Counted from the stretch's first letter, positions 7,985-17,056 are shown. The stretch: 40,389 nt of DNA from Thermodesulfobacteriota bacterium (GCA_024274915.1 JAJSAC010000023.1:1-40389); one strand, 5' to 3'. Program-made: numbers and translations. Notes: generated by a model not told the origin, from the sequence alone.

Positions 7985-9014
7985 GGTGATCTACCTCACC
8001 AATATGGAGCTTCCTTCCTCTAAAGCCCATAGTGTGCAGATAATTTACACATGCACGGCCTTGGCTGCCCTAGGCATGGAAGTGAAGTTAGTCGTCAGAA
8101 GAATCAGGACTTCATCTGAAGAGGAGGCCCTCAGATTTTACGGAGTGGAAGGCCATTTGGCCGTAGAGGAGGTGGATAACTTAAGGATCTGGAGAGAGGT
8201 GAGGCGAGGAAGGGGGGTATTCTATTCCAGAAGCCTGTCGTGGATAGAGAGGCTCTTGAGATACAAGCCTTCACTTCCATGGCCGGTGGTTTTCGAGACC
8301 CACAGGAAAGCCCTCTATTACAAAAACGACCCGGAGACAGGTATAGAGAGGGGGCTGGAGGACAAGCATCGGTTGGACAAGGTCATCTCCAGGCTGGACG
8401 GGGTGGTATGTGCCCATGGTTCCACCTATGAGTTGGTGAAAAAGAAGGGCACGGAGGCTCTGCGGTTGTGGTACGGATGGACTGTAGAAACGGGAGGGGG
8501 AGAGTCCCCTTCATTGGAGGGGTTCCACATCGTTTACGTGGGGATCAAGAGGGAACTTCTGGATCTGATAAGGCTGATAAGAGAAGAAGAGCTACCTGCC
8601 CATCTCCACATCTTTGGCGGGGGAGATAAAGAGATAGCTCGATTAAAAAGGGAAGGGAAACACACAGGCAAAGTTACCCTTCACGGATTCGTTCCATACA
8701 GAAACCTGCTCAAGGAACTGAAAAGGTTTAAAGTGGCTATCGCTTTTAACGAGGGAATAAAACTGGCGGACTACACCAGTGTGGGAACGGCTATACTGGC
8801 TCCAGACTTGCCTTCGGTGAAAGAGATACTGGGAGAGAGGGGAGCTAGGTACTTTACCTTCGGGGATGGAGACTCCTTAAAGGACGCTGTCATGGACGTG
8901 GGGTACAGTCCCTCAAAAGTGGAAGAACTCAGAGAGACCTCCCGCAAAATGGCGCAGCTATACAGATGGCCCCATAAAGCCCTCTCTCTTAAAGGATTCC
9001 TGGAGAACCTTTAG
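7971..9014 (+). CDS. GT4-like glycosyltransferase
   Basis: About 347 residues. The start reads MARYRVIYLTN, followed by the segment LPSSKAHSVQIIYTC, seen in GT4-like enzymes that begin with a (P)S-x-KAHS-x-Q motif. The C-terminal half contains VYVGIKREL, LHIFGGGDKE, LHGFVPYRNLL and EGIKLADYTSVGTAIL, which replaces the usual E-x7-E loop with a shorter EGIKLADY form; the first glutamate is present but the second is not obvious. I chose ATG at 7971 over an in-frame ATG at 7959, because the purine run GGATGGGG lies at better spacing and the family start fits. It overlaps the previous gene by 14 bp. It is confidently a GT-B enzyme; the exact subfamily is uncertain. Confidence 0.8.
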   Translation: MARYRVIYLTNMELPSSKAHSVQIIYTCTALAALGMEVKLVVRRIRTSSEEEALRFYGVEGHLAVEEVDNLRIWREVRRGRGVFYSRSLSWIERLLRYKPSLPWPVVFETHRKALYYKNDPETGIERGLEDKHRLDKVISRLDGVVCAHGSTYELVKKKGTEALRLWYGWTVETGGGESPSLEGFHIVYVGIKRELLDLIRLIREEELPAHLHIFGGGDKEIARLKREGKHTGKVTLHGFVPYRNLLKELKRFKVAIAFNEGIKLADYTSVGTAILAPDLPSVKEILGERGARYFTFGDGDSLKDAVMDVGYSPSKVEELRETSRKMAQLYRWPHKALSLKGFLENL

Positions 9015-10520
9015 ATGGTGGAACGCAAAAAGGTTGCTATAATGCTAATTGTTCTGGTGGCTACAGCTTCTTTTGTGTTTGCCTACAGGCTGGGGAGTAA
9101 CAGCTACTGGCTGGACGAGATGATCACCCTCTACAGGACCCAAAGGGGCTGGAAGATGCATTACCACGCCTGGCCACCCCTCTACTTCTGGCTGGTCTGG
9201 ATATGGGCCAAGGTCTTTGGTGTATCGGAAGTGGCCCTCAGGTCCTTTTCCGTCGTGTGGGGAGTGCTGGCCGTCGTCATCACCTTCTACTTGGGAAGCC
9301 TCTTCTCGCCAGAGCTGGGATTCTTCGCATCGGTTTTTCTGATATTTAACACGAGCGCTGTTAGGTACGCCCAAGAGGCCCGGGGGTACACCATGCTCCT
9401 GGCCTTCTCCGCTCTTTCGGTGGCCCTCTTCATAAGATTGTTGGAAGGCAAAACTGAAGAGAAGGAATGGCGTGTCCTGGCTTTGGTTAACATCCTGGGG
9501 GCCGTTACCCATTATGTCTTCATCTTCCTCCTGTTCGGCGAGTACTTGGTAGCCTTCATCTACGCACTCACTTCGAAAAGGGATCCCGGGAAGTCGCCCT
9601 TGGGCGATATCCTCAAGTCCTTGGGAGTATGGGTGGTTTTCATGGTGGTTTATCTCGTTATTGTCCACAAAGCCCTTTTCAGTAACCGACCGGTAATGAG
9701 CCCCCACTTGGGGATTACTGGTATCCTCACCCTCGTGGTAGGCCTGGTAGCCACCTCTCTATGGCAGAAGATGATTTTCTCGGGTCTACTGGTTTCAACG
9801 GCAGTTCTAGCCTTTGTGGATGGCCAGTGGAGGAGGTGGGCTGTCATCATGGCGTCCTTTATAGGAATCTTTCTAGTGCTGATGGCCCTCAAATCCCTTA
9901 CAGGACGGCCCATGTGGAAGGTGAGATATCTCCTGCCCGTGCTTCCCCTGGTATGCCTGCTCATGGCCTATCCCCTCTCCAAGCTATCTTTTCGCAATTC
10001 CCTCCTTTTGGCCGGGGTGTGGGTGGTCGTCACGGGCTATTACCTCACCACCAGTTACTACAGCAAGCCCTTCAAAGCCAGCTGGAGAGAGGCTGCGTCC
10101 TGGATCAGGAATCACCATCACGGGGAACTGGTGATCGTCAACTGGTACAAGTACTACAAAAGGTACTACCTGAGCTGCGGTGCGGAGCGCATGAGGTGCA
10201 TGGATGCCAAAAAGTTCCTCAAGATAGTGAAGAGAGGCAGGATGGACCTGTCAGAAGTACAAGGACTATGGTTTCTCCTTCCCCAGGGAGGAGGGTGGAG
10301 ATGGGACAGGGAAATAGAGACCTTGCTGAGAGGAAAGGGGTTCTGGGTCGACAAAGAAAAGAGGATAGGAATCCGCTCACGGGCTATCCATTTCCTGAGG
10401 AAAGGAAGGGAGGGACCTGTAAAGTCCAAGGGTCTTTTTCACCGTCTTCTCCATGCTGAAAAAGGTGGCTCTTCTCTTGGAGAAGACGGCCAACCTCTTC
10501 CGGAGAAGGGGGGCATCTAG
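9015..10520 (+). CDS. GT-C family (GT39/PMT_2-like) membrane glycosyltransferase
   Basis: A 501-residue polytopic protein with the canonical catalytic loop YWLDEM (D34, E35) after the first helix and WPPLYFWLVWIWAKVFG after it, as in PMT_2 transferases that use lipid-phosphate sugars on the periplasmic side. ARGYTMLLAFSAL is a further family segment. A soluble C-terminal region follows the last helix. The ATG comes immediately after the previous stop with no spacer. The last 48 codons run antisense through the end of the convergent gene at 10377-11492, and from about GIRSRAIHFL onward the protein has low-complexity, unconvincing residues. The original stop may have been lost. It ends the first plus-strand run. 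Confidence 0.82.
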   Translation: MVERKKVAIMLIVLVATASFVFAYRLGSNSYWLDEMITLYRTQRGWKMHYHAWPPLYFWLVWIWAKVFGVSEVALRSFSVVWGVLAVVITFYLGSLFSPELGFFASVFLIFNTSAVRYAQEARGYTMLLAFSALSVALFIRLLEGKTEEKEWRVLALVNILGAVTHYVFIFLLFGEYLVAFIYALTSKRDPGKSPLGDILKSLGVWVVFMVVYLVIVHKALFSNRPVMSPHLGITGILTLVVGLVATSLWQKMIFSGLLVSTAVLAFVDGQWRRWAVIMASFIGIFLVLMALKSLTGRPMWKVRYLLPVLPLVCLLMAYPLSKLSFRNSLLLAGVWVVVTGYYLTTSYYSKPFKASWREAASWIRNHHHGELVIVNWYKYYKRYYLSCGAERMRCMDAKKFLKIVKRGRMDLSEVQGLWFLLPQGGGWRWDREIETLLRGKGFWVDKEKRIGIRSRAIHFLRKGREGPVKSKGLFHRLLHAEKGGSSLGEDGQPLPEKGGI

Positions 10521-11492
10521 TAAGAGGTGAAAGGCTCTGCTTAGGGGCTTGGGGGATCTCGGAGGCACCAGTAGACCTGTCTTTCCGTGAATTACCACCT
10601 CTTTTATGGGCGCTATGTCCGTGGTTACTGTGGGTATACCTAGAGAAAGATACTCCAGCAGGACATTTGGGAGGCCTTCCTTCTCAGAGGTCAGGACCCC
10701 CACATCGAAGTCTTTCATGATCTCCTTGGGATTCATTAACTCCCCCACTAGATTATAATGGATCACTTTCCTTTCCTTTACGAGTCTCCTCAGTTTTCTT
10801 ACTTTCTTGGCCCTGCCACCGCCTACATGGACGAAGTCCAGGTCCCTTCTCATCTTGCTACTTATGGAGGCAGCCTGAACAAAGTCTTCTATCCGCTTTT
10901 GGGCTGCCATTCGGCTTACGAGTCCCACAGTTTTCCTTTCCCGCCGCCTTCCAATCCTAGGTCCATTTCCAACTTCTATTCCGTTTAGTATTACCCGGGA
11001 GTCCCTTCCAAGGATGCCGGTCCTGCCCTCTACGGAAACTAGGGAACTATAAGAGACACCCACTACGGCGGAGGCCTTGCTAACGACAAACTTCTCAGTT
11101 ATCTGGTCCAGGAATCCTCCCCTTTCATGTTCGTTCCTGTAGTGCAATATGTAGGGCACGTTGAGGACTAGAGCGCTAAGAGCCGCCTTCACGTTTCCCG
11201 GATACCCGTGGAGATGAAGGGCTTGGGGTTTCAATTCCCTCATCTTAGCTGAGAATGTGAGTAGTTTGAGAAAGGCTCTGGGTGACCAGCCCTTTTTATC
11301 CAGCTCTATGTAGTAACATTTTATCCCTTTTCCATTCAGATCACTGACCAGGGGTCCCCCTTCTGAGAAACAGACCACTTCCGTCTCCATCCCCACAGCC
11401 TTCAACCTGGGCAACAGTCTGGCCAGCTGACGTTGCATGCCCCCAATTCTCAAACCAAAGAGGACATGAACCACTTTGGAAGAAGGCTTCAA
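10377..11492 (-). CDS. GT4-family glycosyltransferase
   Basis: About 371 residues. The N-terminus KPSSKVVHVLFGLRIGGMQRQLA gives the glycine loop, with GGxQRQL shared with the gene at 13655. HLHGYPGN is the acceptor motif, LNGIEVG and VSRMAAQKRIEDF start the donor domain, and EKEGLPNVLLE supplies E-x7-E, then GLLVPPRSP. I chose a TTG start at 11492 because it overlaps the TGA of the upstream gene as TTGA and follows a strong GGAGAAGGGAG. A longer ATG start at 11540 would add 16 residues that do not fit the family. The C-terminal helix (SMEKTVKKTLGLYRSL) looks genuine, which favours this gene over the plus-strand tail in the 144-bp antisense overlap. Confidence 0.88.
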   Translation of the reverse strand: MKPSSKVVHVLFGLRIGGMQRQLARLLPRLKAVGMETEVVCFSEGGPLVSDLNGKGIKCYYIELDKKGWSPRAFLKLLTFSAKMRELKPQALHLHGYPGNVKAALSALVLNVPYILHYRNEHERGGFLDQITEKFVVSKASAVVGVSYSSLVSVEGRTGILGRDSRVILNGIEVGNGPRIGRRRERKTVGLVSRMAAQKRIEDFVQAASISSKMRRDLDFVHVGGGRAKKVRKLRRLVKERKVIHYNLVGELMNPKEIMKDFDVGVLTSEKEGLPNVLLEYLSLGIPTVTTDIAPIKEVVIHGKTGLLVPPRSPKPLSRAFHLLLDAPLLRKRLAVFSKRRATFFSMEKTVKKTLGLYRSLPSFPQEMDSP

Positions 11493-12328
11493 GAGAGTTC
11501 TCCCTTCTCCAATAGCTTCATCAACTCTTCCCTGATCCATTCCACGTGTCTTCTCCTGATGTACTCCCCCAAGTAAAAGAGCTTGAGCTTCTCTTCCAAG
11601 GACTCATCTCTAAGCCCTTTTGTGTACTCGTCGAAAATCCTCCTGGTTCCCCATTGTCTCCTCTCCCACACGTCCAATCTGACCAGATCTTTAACGTAGG
11701 AACCGAAACCGCTTCTCACTAGGTCCACCAATAGGACTCCATCCCCCAGCACTATGTTATTTCCGTGAAGGTCCCCGTGGGTCATTTGGAAGCTTTTCTC
11801 CTCACTGTCCAGCTTGTCCACCAGTTTCTTCACCCATTTCGACCCTACCAGTTTTTCCCTGATCTGGACGTCTAGCTGGGAGACCTGCCGCATTTTTCTA
11901 TAATAATGCCTGTAGAACCCATCTTTTTTCATTTTCCTGATTGGGATCCCCCATCTCTCCCCCTCGACGGAGTGGAGGCGTTTTACGGCCCTCACCACCT
12001 CCTTTACCGTAGCTGGATCAAGTTCCTTTTTGGAAAGGGGCTCTCCCACTACGAAGTCCTCGAAAATCAAAAAGAGGTTCTTTTCGTATAGGGCTTGGGG
12101 AGGGAAAGCCATAGCGGGAACATGAATCCCCTTGGAGTTTAAGAACTCACTGGCCCATATATAGCGCCTCCACTTGCCCTCGCTCCCCACTGCCTTCACT
12201 ACCATTGAGGGGACGCCTCTCCTTGCGAGGACGAAGGCTCTTCCGTGCTTGCCAATCGGTGTTACCTTCAGTCCCCCACCGCCAAATCGCTCTCTAATGT
12301 ACTCCAAAAGGAGTGGGTTTCCTTCCAC
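11489..12328 (-). CDS. WaaP/APH-like sugar or lipopolysaccharide kinase
   Basis: A 279-residue protein kinase-like fold. VVKAV near residue 43 gives the ATP-binding lysine (K45), IFEDFVVGEPL near 88 is the hinge, HGDLHGNN at 184-191 is the catalytic loop with D186 and N190/N191, and the metal-binding aspartate D202 lies in LVDLV (in place of DFG or DFE). This fits the lipopolysaccharide-kinase/aminoglycoside-phosphotransferase clan; in this cluster a role phosphorylating a core sugar is more likely than drug resistance. The start is GTG at 12328 after GGAG. It is first in a two-gene minus-strand unit with the GT4 gene at 10377. The precise acceptor is unknown. Confidence 0.78.
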   Translation of the reverse strand: MEGNPLLLEYIRERFGGGGLKVTPIGKHGRAFVLARRGVPSMVVKAVGSEGKWRRYIWASEFLNSKGIHVPAMAFPPQALYEKNLFLIFEDFVVGEPLSKKELDPATVKEVVRAVKRLHSVEGERWGIPIRKMKKDGFYRHYYRKMRQVSQLDVQIREKLVGSKWVKKLVDKLDSEEKSFQMTHGDLHGNNIVLGDGVLLVDLVRSGFGSYVKDLVRLDVWERRQWGTRRIFDEYTKGLRDESLEEKLKLFYLGEYIRRRHVEWIREELMKLLEKGELS

Positions 12329-12369
12329 TGGCCTTGCTCCTGATCTACGTATTAATGCTTGTTTACGGC

Positions 12370-12407
12370 ATTATAAGATGATATTGTGCCCACCCTGGAA
12401 CCGTCAA
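12370..12407 (-). promoter_or_regulatory. Candidate promoter for the kinase/GT4 pair (weak)
   Basis: A perfect TATAAT on the minus strand (12370-12375) lies about 42 bp before the GTG start of the kinase gene. A TTGACG lies at 12402-12407, but the 26-bp spacing is too long, so only the -10 is convincing. The gap 12329-12455 between the divergent genes must hold promoters for both strands. Confidence 0.3.
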
Positions 12408-12455
12408 GCGCACCCTGTTCCTTCATGGGGCCGTTTTCAGCGTTGGGAGGAAGAG

Positions 12456-13658
12456 ATGGGCTGGGAGGAAACCCGTTGGAGGGAAGGATTTTACGAGATC
12501 AGCTGGTGGACCTTTCTGCTGGTGGTTTTTATTATACCTCTTCCTTTACCCTCCTGGGTCAACAGCCTTTTGCTGGTCTGGTTGTCCCTTTACCTTCTAG
12601 TGAGAATGGCCTTCAAAGAGTTCAAATTAGATCGTGGAATTATAGCTCTCTTGGCCTTTCTTGCAATAGTCCTCGTCTCATGCCTCTTCTCCATAAACCT
12701 AAACAAAAGTATGACCTACTTCCGTAAGGATATGGTCCTAGTGGCTATTCTATACTTGTCGGCTTCCCAGATGGTCACCACCAGAAAGAGGCTCATCCAG
12801 CTCTCCCTGGTACTCCTTTTATCTTTTATGGTGGCAGTGGTTCTCAGCTTCGGTCACTACGGAAAGAGGCACGCCCTTTACGGCATCTTTGGCCATCATA
12901 CCAGGTACGGGAAGTTTTTAGACTTGGTGATACCCCTCTCCATCTCTCTGGTGGTAGGGGGGGTAACCATGATTCGTATTTTGGCTCTAGTCCTTCTTTT
13001 CCTGGCAGGTTACTCCCTGATTCTCACCTTGAGCAGGGGGGCTTGGGTAGGCTCCTTCACGGGCGTTCTGGGCGTGATCGTAAGACTCAGGAAGGTCTTG
13101 ATGACTGTCACGATCCTGGCCGCCGTCTTTCTGACGGCTATTATAATTCTCCCCCGCAAGGGCGAGATCTACAGGAGGTTCATGAGCCTTGTTCACCTGG
13201 AAGAGTCGGCTAAAAAGGAGAGGTCTTTGACCCATCGCAGGGACTTTTACAAGACGGCCATGGTTTTAATCAAGGAAAGACCATTCGTGGGTTGGGGATA
13301 CGGACGGAAGACCCCCAGAGTTATCCTGAAACGCATGGGTGAGGAGTGGTTTGCCTCCAGGGGACTCAGGCCCTTCAAAAGCCATGCCCACAACACCTAT
13401 CTGGAGGTGACCTTGGAGACAGGGTTGTTGGGACTTTTGACTTTCTTGACCCTTTTGGGGGTCTGCCTCCTTAATTATTTAAAGGTGAAACCTGGGGACG
13501 GGGAGGTCTTTTTCACCAAGACGGGAGCATTTTTCTCCATTCTTGCCCTCATGGTTCACGGCCTTGTTACCAACTTTTTCCAGCAGCCCTTTATCTTTCT
13601 CCTTTTCCTATACATAGCTCTCGTCAATGCCGAGGTGAAACCCGGCGCCGAACCATGA
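12456..13658 (+). CDS. O-antigen ligase/polymerase family protein (Wzy_C)
   Basis: About 400 residues with roughly ten hydrophobic helices. The diagnostic periplasmic-loop segments are LSRGAWVG, the FVGWGYGR region and HAHNTYLEVTLETGLLG near residue 310, the Wzy_C/WaaL signature. Such proteins move undecaprenyl-linked glycan onto a lipid A core or polymerise repeat units in the inner membrane. I chose ATG at 12456 because GGGAGGAAG stands just upstream; a longer in-frame reading back to 12174 would overlap the divergent kinase gene and has no membrane character. The next gene starts inside its stop (ATGA). Ligase and polymerase cannot be told apart from sequence alone. Confidence 0.85.
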   Translation: MGWEETRWREGFYEISWWTFLLVVFIIPLPLPSWVNSLLLVWLSLYLLVRMAFKEFKLDRGIIALLAFLAIVLVSCLFSINLNKSMTYFRKDMVLVAILYLSASQMVTTRKRLIQLSLVLLLSFMVAVVLSFGHYGKRHALYGIFGHHTRYGKFLDLVIPLSISLVVGGVTMIRILALVLLFLAGYSLILTLSRGAWVGSFTGVLGVIVRLRKVLMTVTILAAVFLTAIIILPRKGEIYRRFMSLVHLEESAKKERSLTHRRDFYKTAMVLIKERPFVGWGYGRKTPRVILKRMGEEWFASRGLRPFKSHAHNTYLEVTLETGLLGLLTFLTLLGVCLLNYLKVKPGDGEVFFTKTGAFFSILALMVHGLVTNFFQQPFIFLLFLYIALVNAEVKPGAEP

Positions 13659-14737
13659 AAGTGCTCAGGGTCTTGCATAATCTAGGAATAGGGGGCGTCC
13701 AGCGTCAGCTTTTGAGCCTCGCCCCTCACCTCCTGAAAGAGATGGAGCTCCACATCTGTACCTTAGAAAGGGGTGGAGCTTTGGAGCCCCATTTCAAGGA
13801 GTTGGGCGTCAAAGTACTCCATGTAGACCTGGGCTGGAAGTACAGCCCCCTGGGAATAGCAAAGCTTTCAAGAGTTATCGCCCGGGAAGGCTACGACTTG
13901 GTCCACATCCACAAGATGGGTTCTATTGTTTTTCCCGTGGTGGTGGCCTCCCTGGGGGCGAAGGTTCCAGTGGTGGTACAACACCATTTTCTCTACAGGT
14001 GGCTGAGCCGGCGGAAGAAGCTCTTGGAGTCCTGGGCCACCCGGAAGGCCCAGGGGGTTCTGGCCGTGTCTTACCCTGTCATGGAACATTCCAGCAGGGA
14101 GCTAGAACTATTTTCCCATCGGATGATGGTGGTTTACAACGGAATTGCAAGGGTTGAGCACCAGCCGCCTCTCCAGGATCCATGGCTGGTGGGAATGGTG
14201 GCCCGCATGGTAAGGCACAAGAGAGTGGACACTTTTCTCCAAGCGGCAGCCATAATGAGCTCTATTCTTGTGCCGGTGAAGTTTAAGCTGGTTGGAGGGG
14301 GAGAGAGGGAAAATCGATACAAAGAGATGGCTCAGGAGTTGGCCTTGGGACAGAGGATAGATTTCACAGGTTACGTTTTAAAGGTGTGGGAGGAGATGGG
14401 GAGGTTTACCATAGGGGTCCTTCCCTCGGAGAACGAGGGGTTTCCCAACACTCTCCTGGAATACGGTGCATCGAGGCTGGCCATGATAGTGAGTTCCATT
14501 CCTCAAAATAGGGAAGTGGTAGAGATGGGTAGAGAAGGCTTTCTCGTGCCCGTAGGCGACCCTCAGGCCCTAGCCCAGGCTTCTAACTCTCTCCTTTTGA
14601 ATAGGGCCATGGTTCGGAAGGCTGGAAAGATGGCCGGAAGACGGGCCGAAAGGTTCAGCCTATTTCGAACCCAAAGGCGCCTCATGGCATCCTATCGTTG
14701 CTTTCTGAAGAAGAGAGGCCTTTCCAACCTTCTTTGA
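13655..14737 (+). CDS. GT4-family glycosyltransferase
   Basis: A 360-residue GT-B glycosyltransferase. The N-terminus MKVLRVLHNLGIGGVQRQLL carries the same GGxQRQL loop as the gene at 10377, HIHKMGSI near 89 is the acceptor segment, YNGIARVE and VARMVRHKRVDTF open the donor domain, and ENEGFPNTLLE gives E-x7-E. FLVPVGDPQAL closes the donor site. The ATG overlaps the ligase stop as ATGA, so the two are co-translated. Its last 56 bases overlap the 3' end of the convergent GT2 gene. The similarity to the 10377 product suggests that the two arose by duplication, followed by inversion of one. Confidence 0.9.
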   Translation: MKVLRVLHNLGIGGVQRQLLSLAPHLLKEMELHICTLERGGALEPHFKELGVKVLHVDLGWKYSPLGIAKLSRVIAREGYDLVHIHKMGSIVFPVVVASLGAKVPVVVQHHFLYRWLSRRKKLLESWATRKAQGVLAVSYPVMEHSSRELELFSHRMMVVYNGIARVEHQPPLQDPWLVGMVARMVRHKRVDTFLQAAAIMSSILVPVKFKLVGGGERENRYKEMAQELALGQRIDFTGYVLKVWEEMGRFTIGVLPSENEGFPNTLLEYGASRLAMIVSSIPQNREVVEMGREGFLVPVGDPQALAQASNSLLLNRAMVRKAGKMAGRRAERFSLFRTQRRLMASYRCFLKKRGLSNLL

Positions 14738-15479
14738 GGTACTGTTCCCTGAATCGTCGGGTCCATCTGTAAGCGTCGGCTTTGATATCCCCGGGTAGGG
14801 GACCGTGGACGGCATACACGGAAGGTTCAAATACGATTCTTACCCCAGCCAGCCCCACCAATCTCTCCTGGAAGTGATAGTCTATGCCGTAGCACTGGAT
14901 ATGCTCCGGAAAGCCATCCACCTGGACTGCCAAGTCCTTTCTCACTGAGAAGAAGGCTATGGGAGCGTCCTGAGGCCTGAGTCCCTCCCTGCAGCGGTAG
15001 AGCTTCTGAAACTTTTTGTCCCTCTTTAAAGCCCCATCTAGGGAATAGCGGGACAGGGAGGTCCCTTCGATCCACATCTTCAAAGGATGGCGACGACGAC
15101 TCCACCATGCCCTTATGGCGACCTTTTCACTCTTCGTCTCCCACTTCCTATGGGCTTCCAAAAGCCTTTCCAGAGCGTCGCCTTTGGGCACCATGTCTGA
15201 ATCGAGAAAAACCAGGTACTCGCCTTCGGAGAGCCTTATACCCTGGTTCATGGCCCTGGGGGTGCCGTACACCTTAGGGGGCAAACCCGTAGAGTCTACT
15301 TTTATTGTTAAAGGGCCCCTGTAGCTCTGAAGCATCTCCAGTGTCCCATCGGTGGAGCCGTCGTCCACAGTGATCACTTCAAACTCTTCCAGGGATAGGG
15401 TTTGTCTTTCTAAAGCTCGTAGTATGACTCCCATGGTCTTTAACCGGTTGAAGGTGGGGATTATCACAGAGATCTTCAT
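14682..15479 (-). CDS. GT2-family glycosyltransferase
   Basis: A 265-residue GT-A fold, inverting-type transferase. SVIIPTFNRLKTM at the N-terminus, the TVDDGSTDG nucleotide-binding motif with D39/D40 and the FLDSDM metal-binding motif with D93/D95 are all present. ECHICALLY typical positions for the later catalytic acid fall near GIDYHFQERL (about 200), where the family often has an ED pair; here it is ID, a mild variation. The ATG overlaps the stop of the upstream ArnT-like gene as ATGA. The C-terminus overlaps the convergent GT4 gene by 56 bp. It would add one sugar to a cytoplasmic lipid-linked glycan or make a lipid-phosphate sugar for the GT-C neighbour. Confidence 0.88.
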   Translation of the reverse strand: MKISVIIPTFNRLKTMGVILRALERQTLSLEEFEVITVDDGSTDGTLEMLQSYRGPLTIKVDSTGLPPKVYGTPRAMNQGIRLSEGEYLVFLDSDMVPKGDALERLLEAHRKWETKSEKVAIRAWWSRRRHPLKMWIEGTSLSRYSLDGALKRDKKFQKLYRCREGLRPQDAPIAFFSVRKDLAVQVDGFPEHIQCYGIDYHFQERLVGLAGVRIVFEPSVYAVHGPLPGDIKADAYRWTRRFREQYLKEGWKGLSSSESNDRMP

Positions 15480-17056
15480 TTCCCTTCCCCCTTCAACAGC
15501 CCGATTTCTGTATCTCTAAAGGGGTACTGCTTTACTAATCTTAGATCGGGGAACCTATCGAGGGCCCTTTTCAGCTTTTTCTCACCTCTCACCATCACAT
15601 AGTAACTCCCTTGGGGCCGTTTTTTGGGGGGATAGGAGGGTATGATCCCTTTAGCCGTGTAGAAGAGATCGTGGGCCCGAATGGAGCCGTAGTGGTAAAG
15701 GGGAAAGGTTCCGACTTTTGCTTTTATGTCCAAGCAATAAGACTTGGGAGATCGGTAGTACTCATCGAAAAGGGGTTGGTAAAAGGCGGTGTAGCCAATG
15801 GCTAAAGCCAGGGCGCTGACCCCTGCCAGTAACAGGCTTTCTTGGAAGTTTTTCAGCTTGGCCATGAACAGAACGAACGCCACCATAATAAAGACCAGGC
15901 CTAGGGATGCCGTAGCAGTGGGGGTGTACATGGGGACGTGTCGAACAAAGGCATAGACCAATCCCAGGGCATAGCCCAGAAGGGCCAGGGAGAAGAGAGC
16001 GAAGGAGAGACGCCATATTCCTACCAGCTCGTCTTTCATCTCCAGGCCCTTGCCGATAGCCCAGGCGGTCATGATGGCTGCAGCTGGATAGAGGGGAAGA
16101 ATGTAGCTGGATCGCTTGGTGTCAGAGATGGAAAAGAGGACAAAGGTGACAGCAAACCATGCCAAAGGAAAAGCCACTTCGCCCAGGTCCTCCTGGGCTC
16201 TTTTGAAGGCTGCAGCCACCAAAGGCAGAAAGGCGCTCCAAGGGACAAAATGAGTCGGAAAATTCCACAAATAGAACCAGAAAGGTGTCTTCCATCCGGG
16301 ATTGCTGGCGAAACGTTTGACGTTGTTCTCCCACAAAAACTTGATGAGATACTTTTTGCCCAACAAGAGGGGCCAAGGCAACACTATTACCAGATAAAAG
16401 AAGATAGCTGGAGGATAGAGGAGGGGTTTCACCTTTTTCAGGTCTCCCTGACACCATAGATAAATCAGGAAAATGAGAATAGGGAGAAAAAGCCCTACAG
16501 CAGGCCCCTTGTTCATAGTGGCTAAAGCCAAAGCGGCATAAAGGAGCCAGACATACCTACGACGTCCTTCCGCCACGATCTTATAAAAAGCATAGCAGGC
16601 CAAGGTGATAAAAAAGAGAAGTACCATGTCAGTGATGGCAAAACGGGCCTGTTTGTAGAAAAGAAAGGTGGTGGCCAGGATAAAGGCCGCTAGAAAAGCC
16701 AGCACTTCAGATGTCAGCATGGCTAGGGCCAAAAGAAAGGTGGTCACCACCACTCCCACTCCTGCCAAAAGGGAAGGAACGCGGGATGTGAGCTCTGTCA
16801 CTTTCCCTCCTCCAACCAGCAGGCTTGATATGGAGACCAACCACACCATAAGAGGGGGTTTAACTATCCTGGGGTGGCCATTGTAATAAGGAATTATCCA
16901 GCGGCCATGTTCCAAGGCGTTCCTGGCACATTCGGCATATCGGGCCTCGTCAGGGTCCCAGAAAGATACCTGTCCTAGATTAGGTGCTATGATCCCCACA
17001 GAAATTACCGCTAAGATCAAAACGGCCAGGTACCTGGTCTTTGCCTTGCTTTCCAT
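15476..17056 (-). CDS. ArnT-like GT83 membrane glycosyltransferase
   Basis: A 526-residue polytopic protein. The first periplasmic loop has the textbook DPDEARYAE (D34, D36, E37), followed by KPPLMVW near 66-72, LTSRVPSLLAG and about a dozen helices, then a soluble periplasmic C-terminal domain. ArnT enzymes transfer aminoarabinose or another sugar from undecaprenyl phosphate to lipid A or to a glycan. Because no arnA/B/C/D genes are nearby, the transferred sugar need not be aminoarabinose. The ATG at 17056 has no clear ribosome binding site; a TATAAG lies close upstream, so the message may be nearly leaderless. It is first in a two-gene unit with the GT2 gene, which may supply its lipid-phosphate donor. 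Confidence 0.85.
   Translation of the reverse strand: MESKAKTRYLAVLILAVISVGIIAPNLGQVSFWDPDEARYAECARNALEHGRWIIPYYNGHPRIVKPPLMVWLVSISSLLVGGGKVTELTSRVPSLLAGVGVVVTTFLLALAMLTSEVLAFLAAFILATTFLFYKQARFAITDMVLLFFITLACYAFYKIVAEGRRRYVWLLYAALALATMNKGPAVGLFLPILIFLIYLWCQGDLKKVKPLLYPPAIFFYLVIVLPWPLLLGKKYLIKFLWENNVKRFASNPGWKTPFWFYLWNFPTHFVPWSAFLPLVAAAFKRAQEDLGEVAFPLAWFAVTFVLFSISDTKRSSYILPLYPAAAIMTAWAIGKGLEMKDELVGIWRLSFALFSLALLGYALGLVYAFVRHVPMYTPTATASLGLVFIMVAFVLFMAKLKNFQESLLLAGVSALALAIGYTAFYQPLFDEYYRSPKSYCLDIKAKVGTFPLYHYGSIRAHDLFYTAKGIIPSYPPKKRPQGSYYVMVRGEKKLKRALDRFPDLRLVKQYPFRDTEIGLLKGEGK

Noticed and set aside
9045-9707. A 220-codon open frame on the minus strand.
   Set aside because: It is antisense to the GT-C gene, rich in Q, E and G without any domain, and is a shadow of codon bias.
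11493-11540. An ATG start 16 codons earlier for the minus-strand GT4 gene.
   Set aside because: Those codons lie within the kinase gene in another frame, and the TTG with a strong ribosome binding site in a TTGA overlap explains coupling better.
12174-12455. A longer N-terminus for the O-antigen ligase gene.
   Set aside because: It would run antisense into the kinase gene and has no membrane character; a good ribosome binding site supports the start at 12456.
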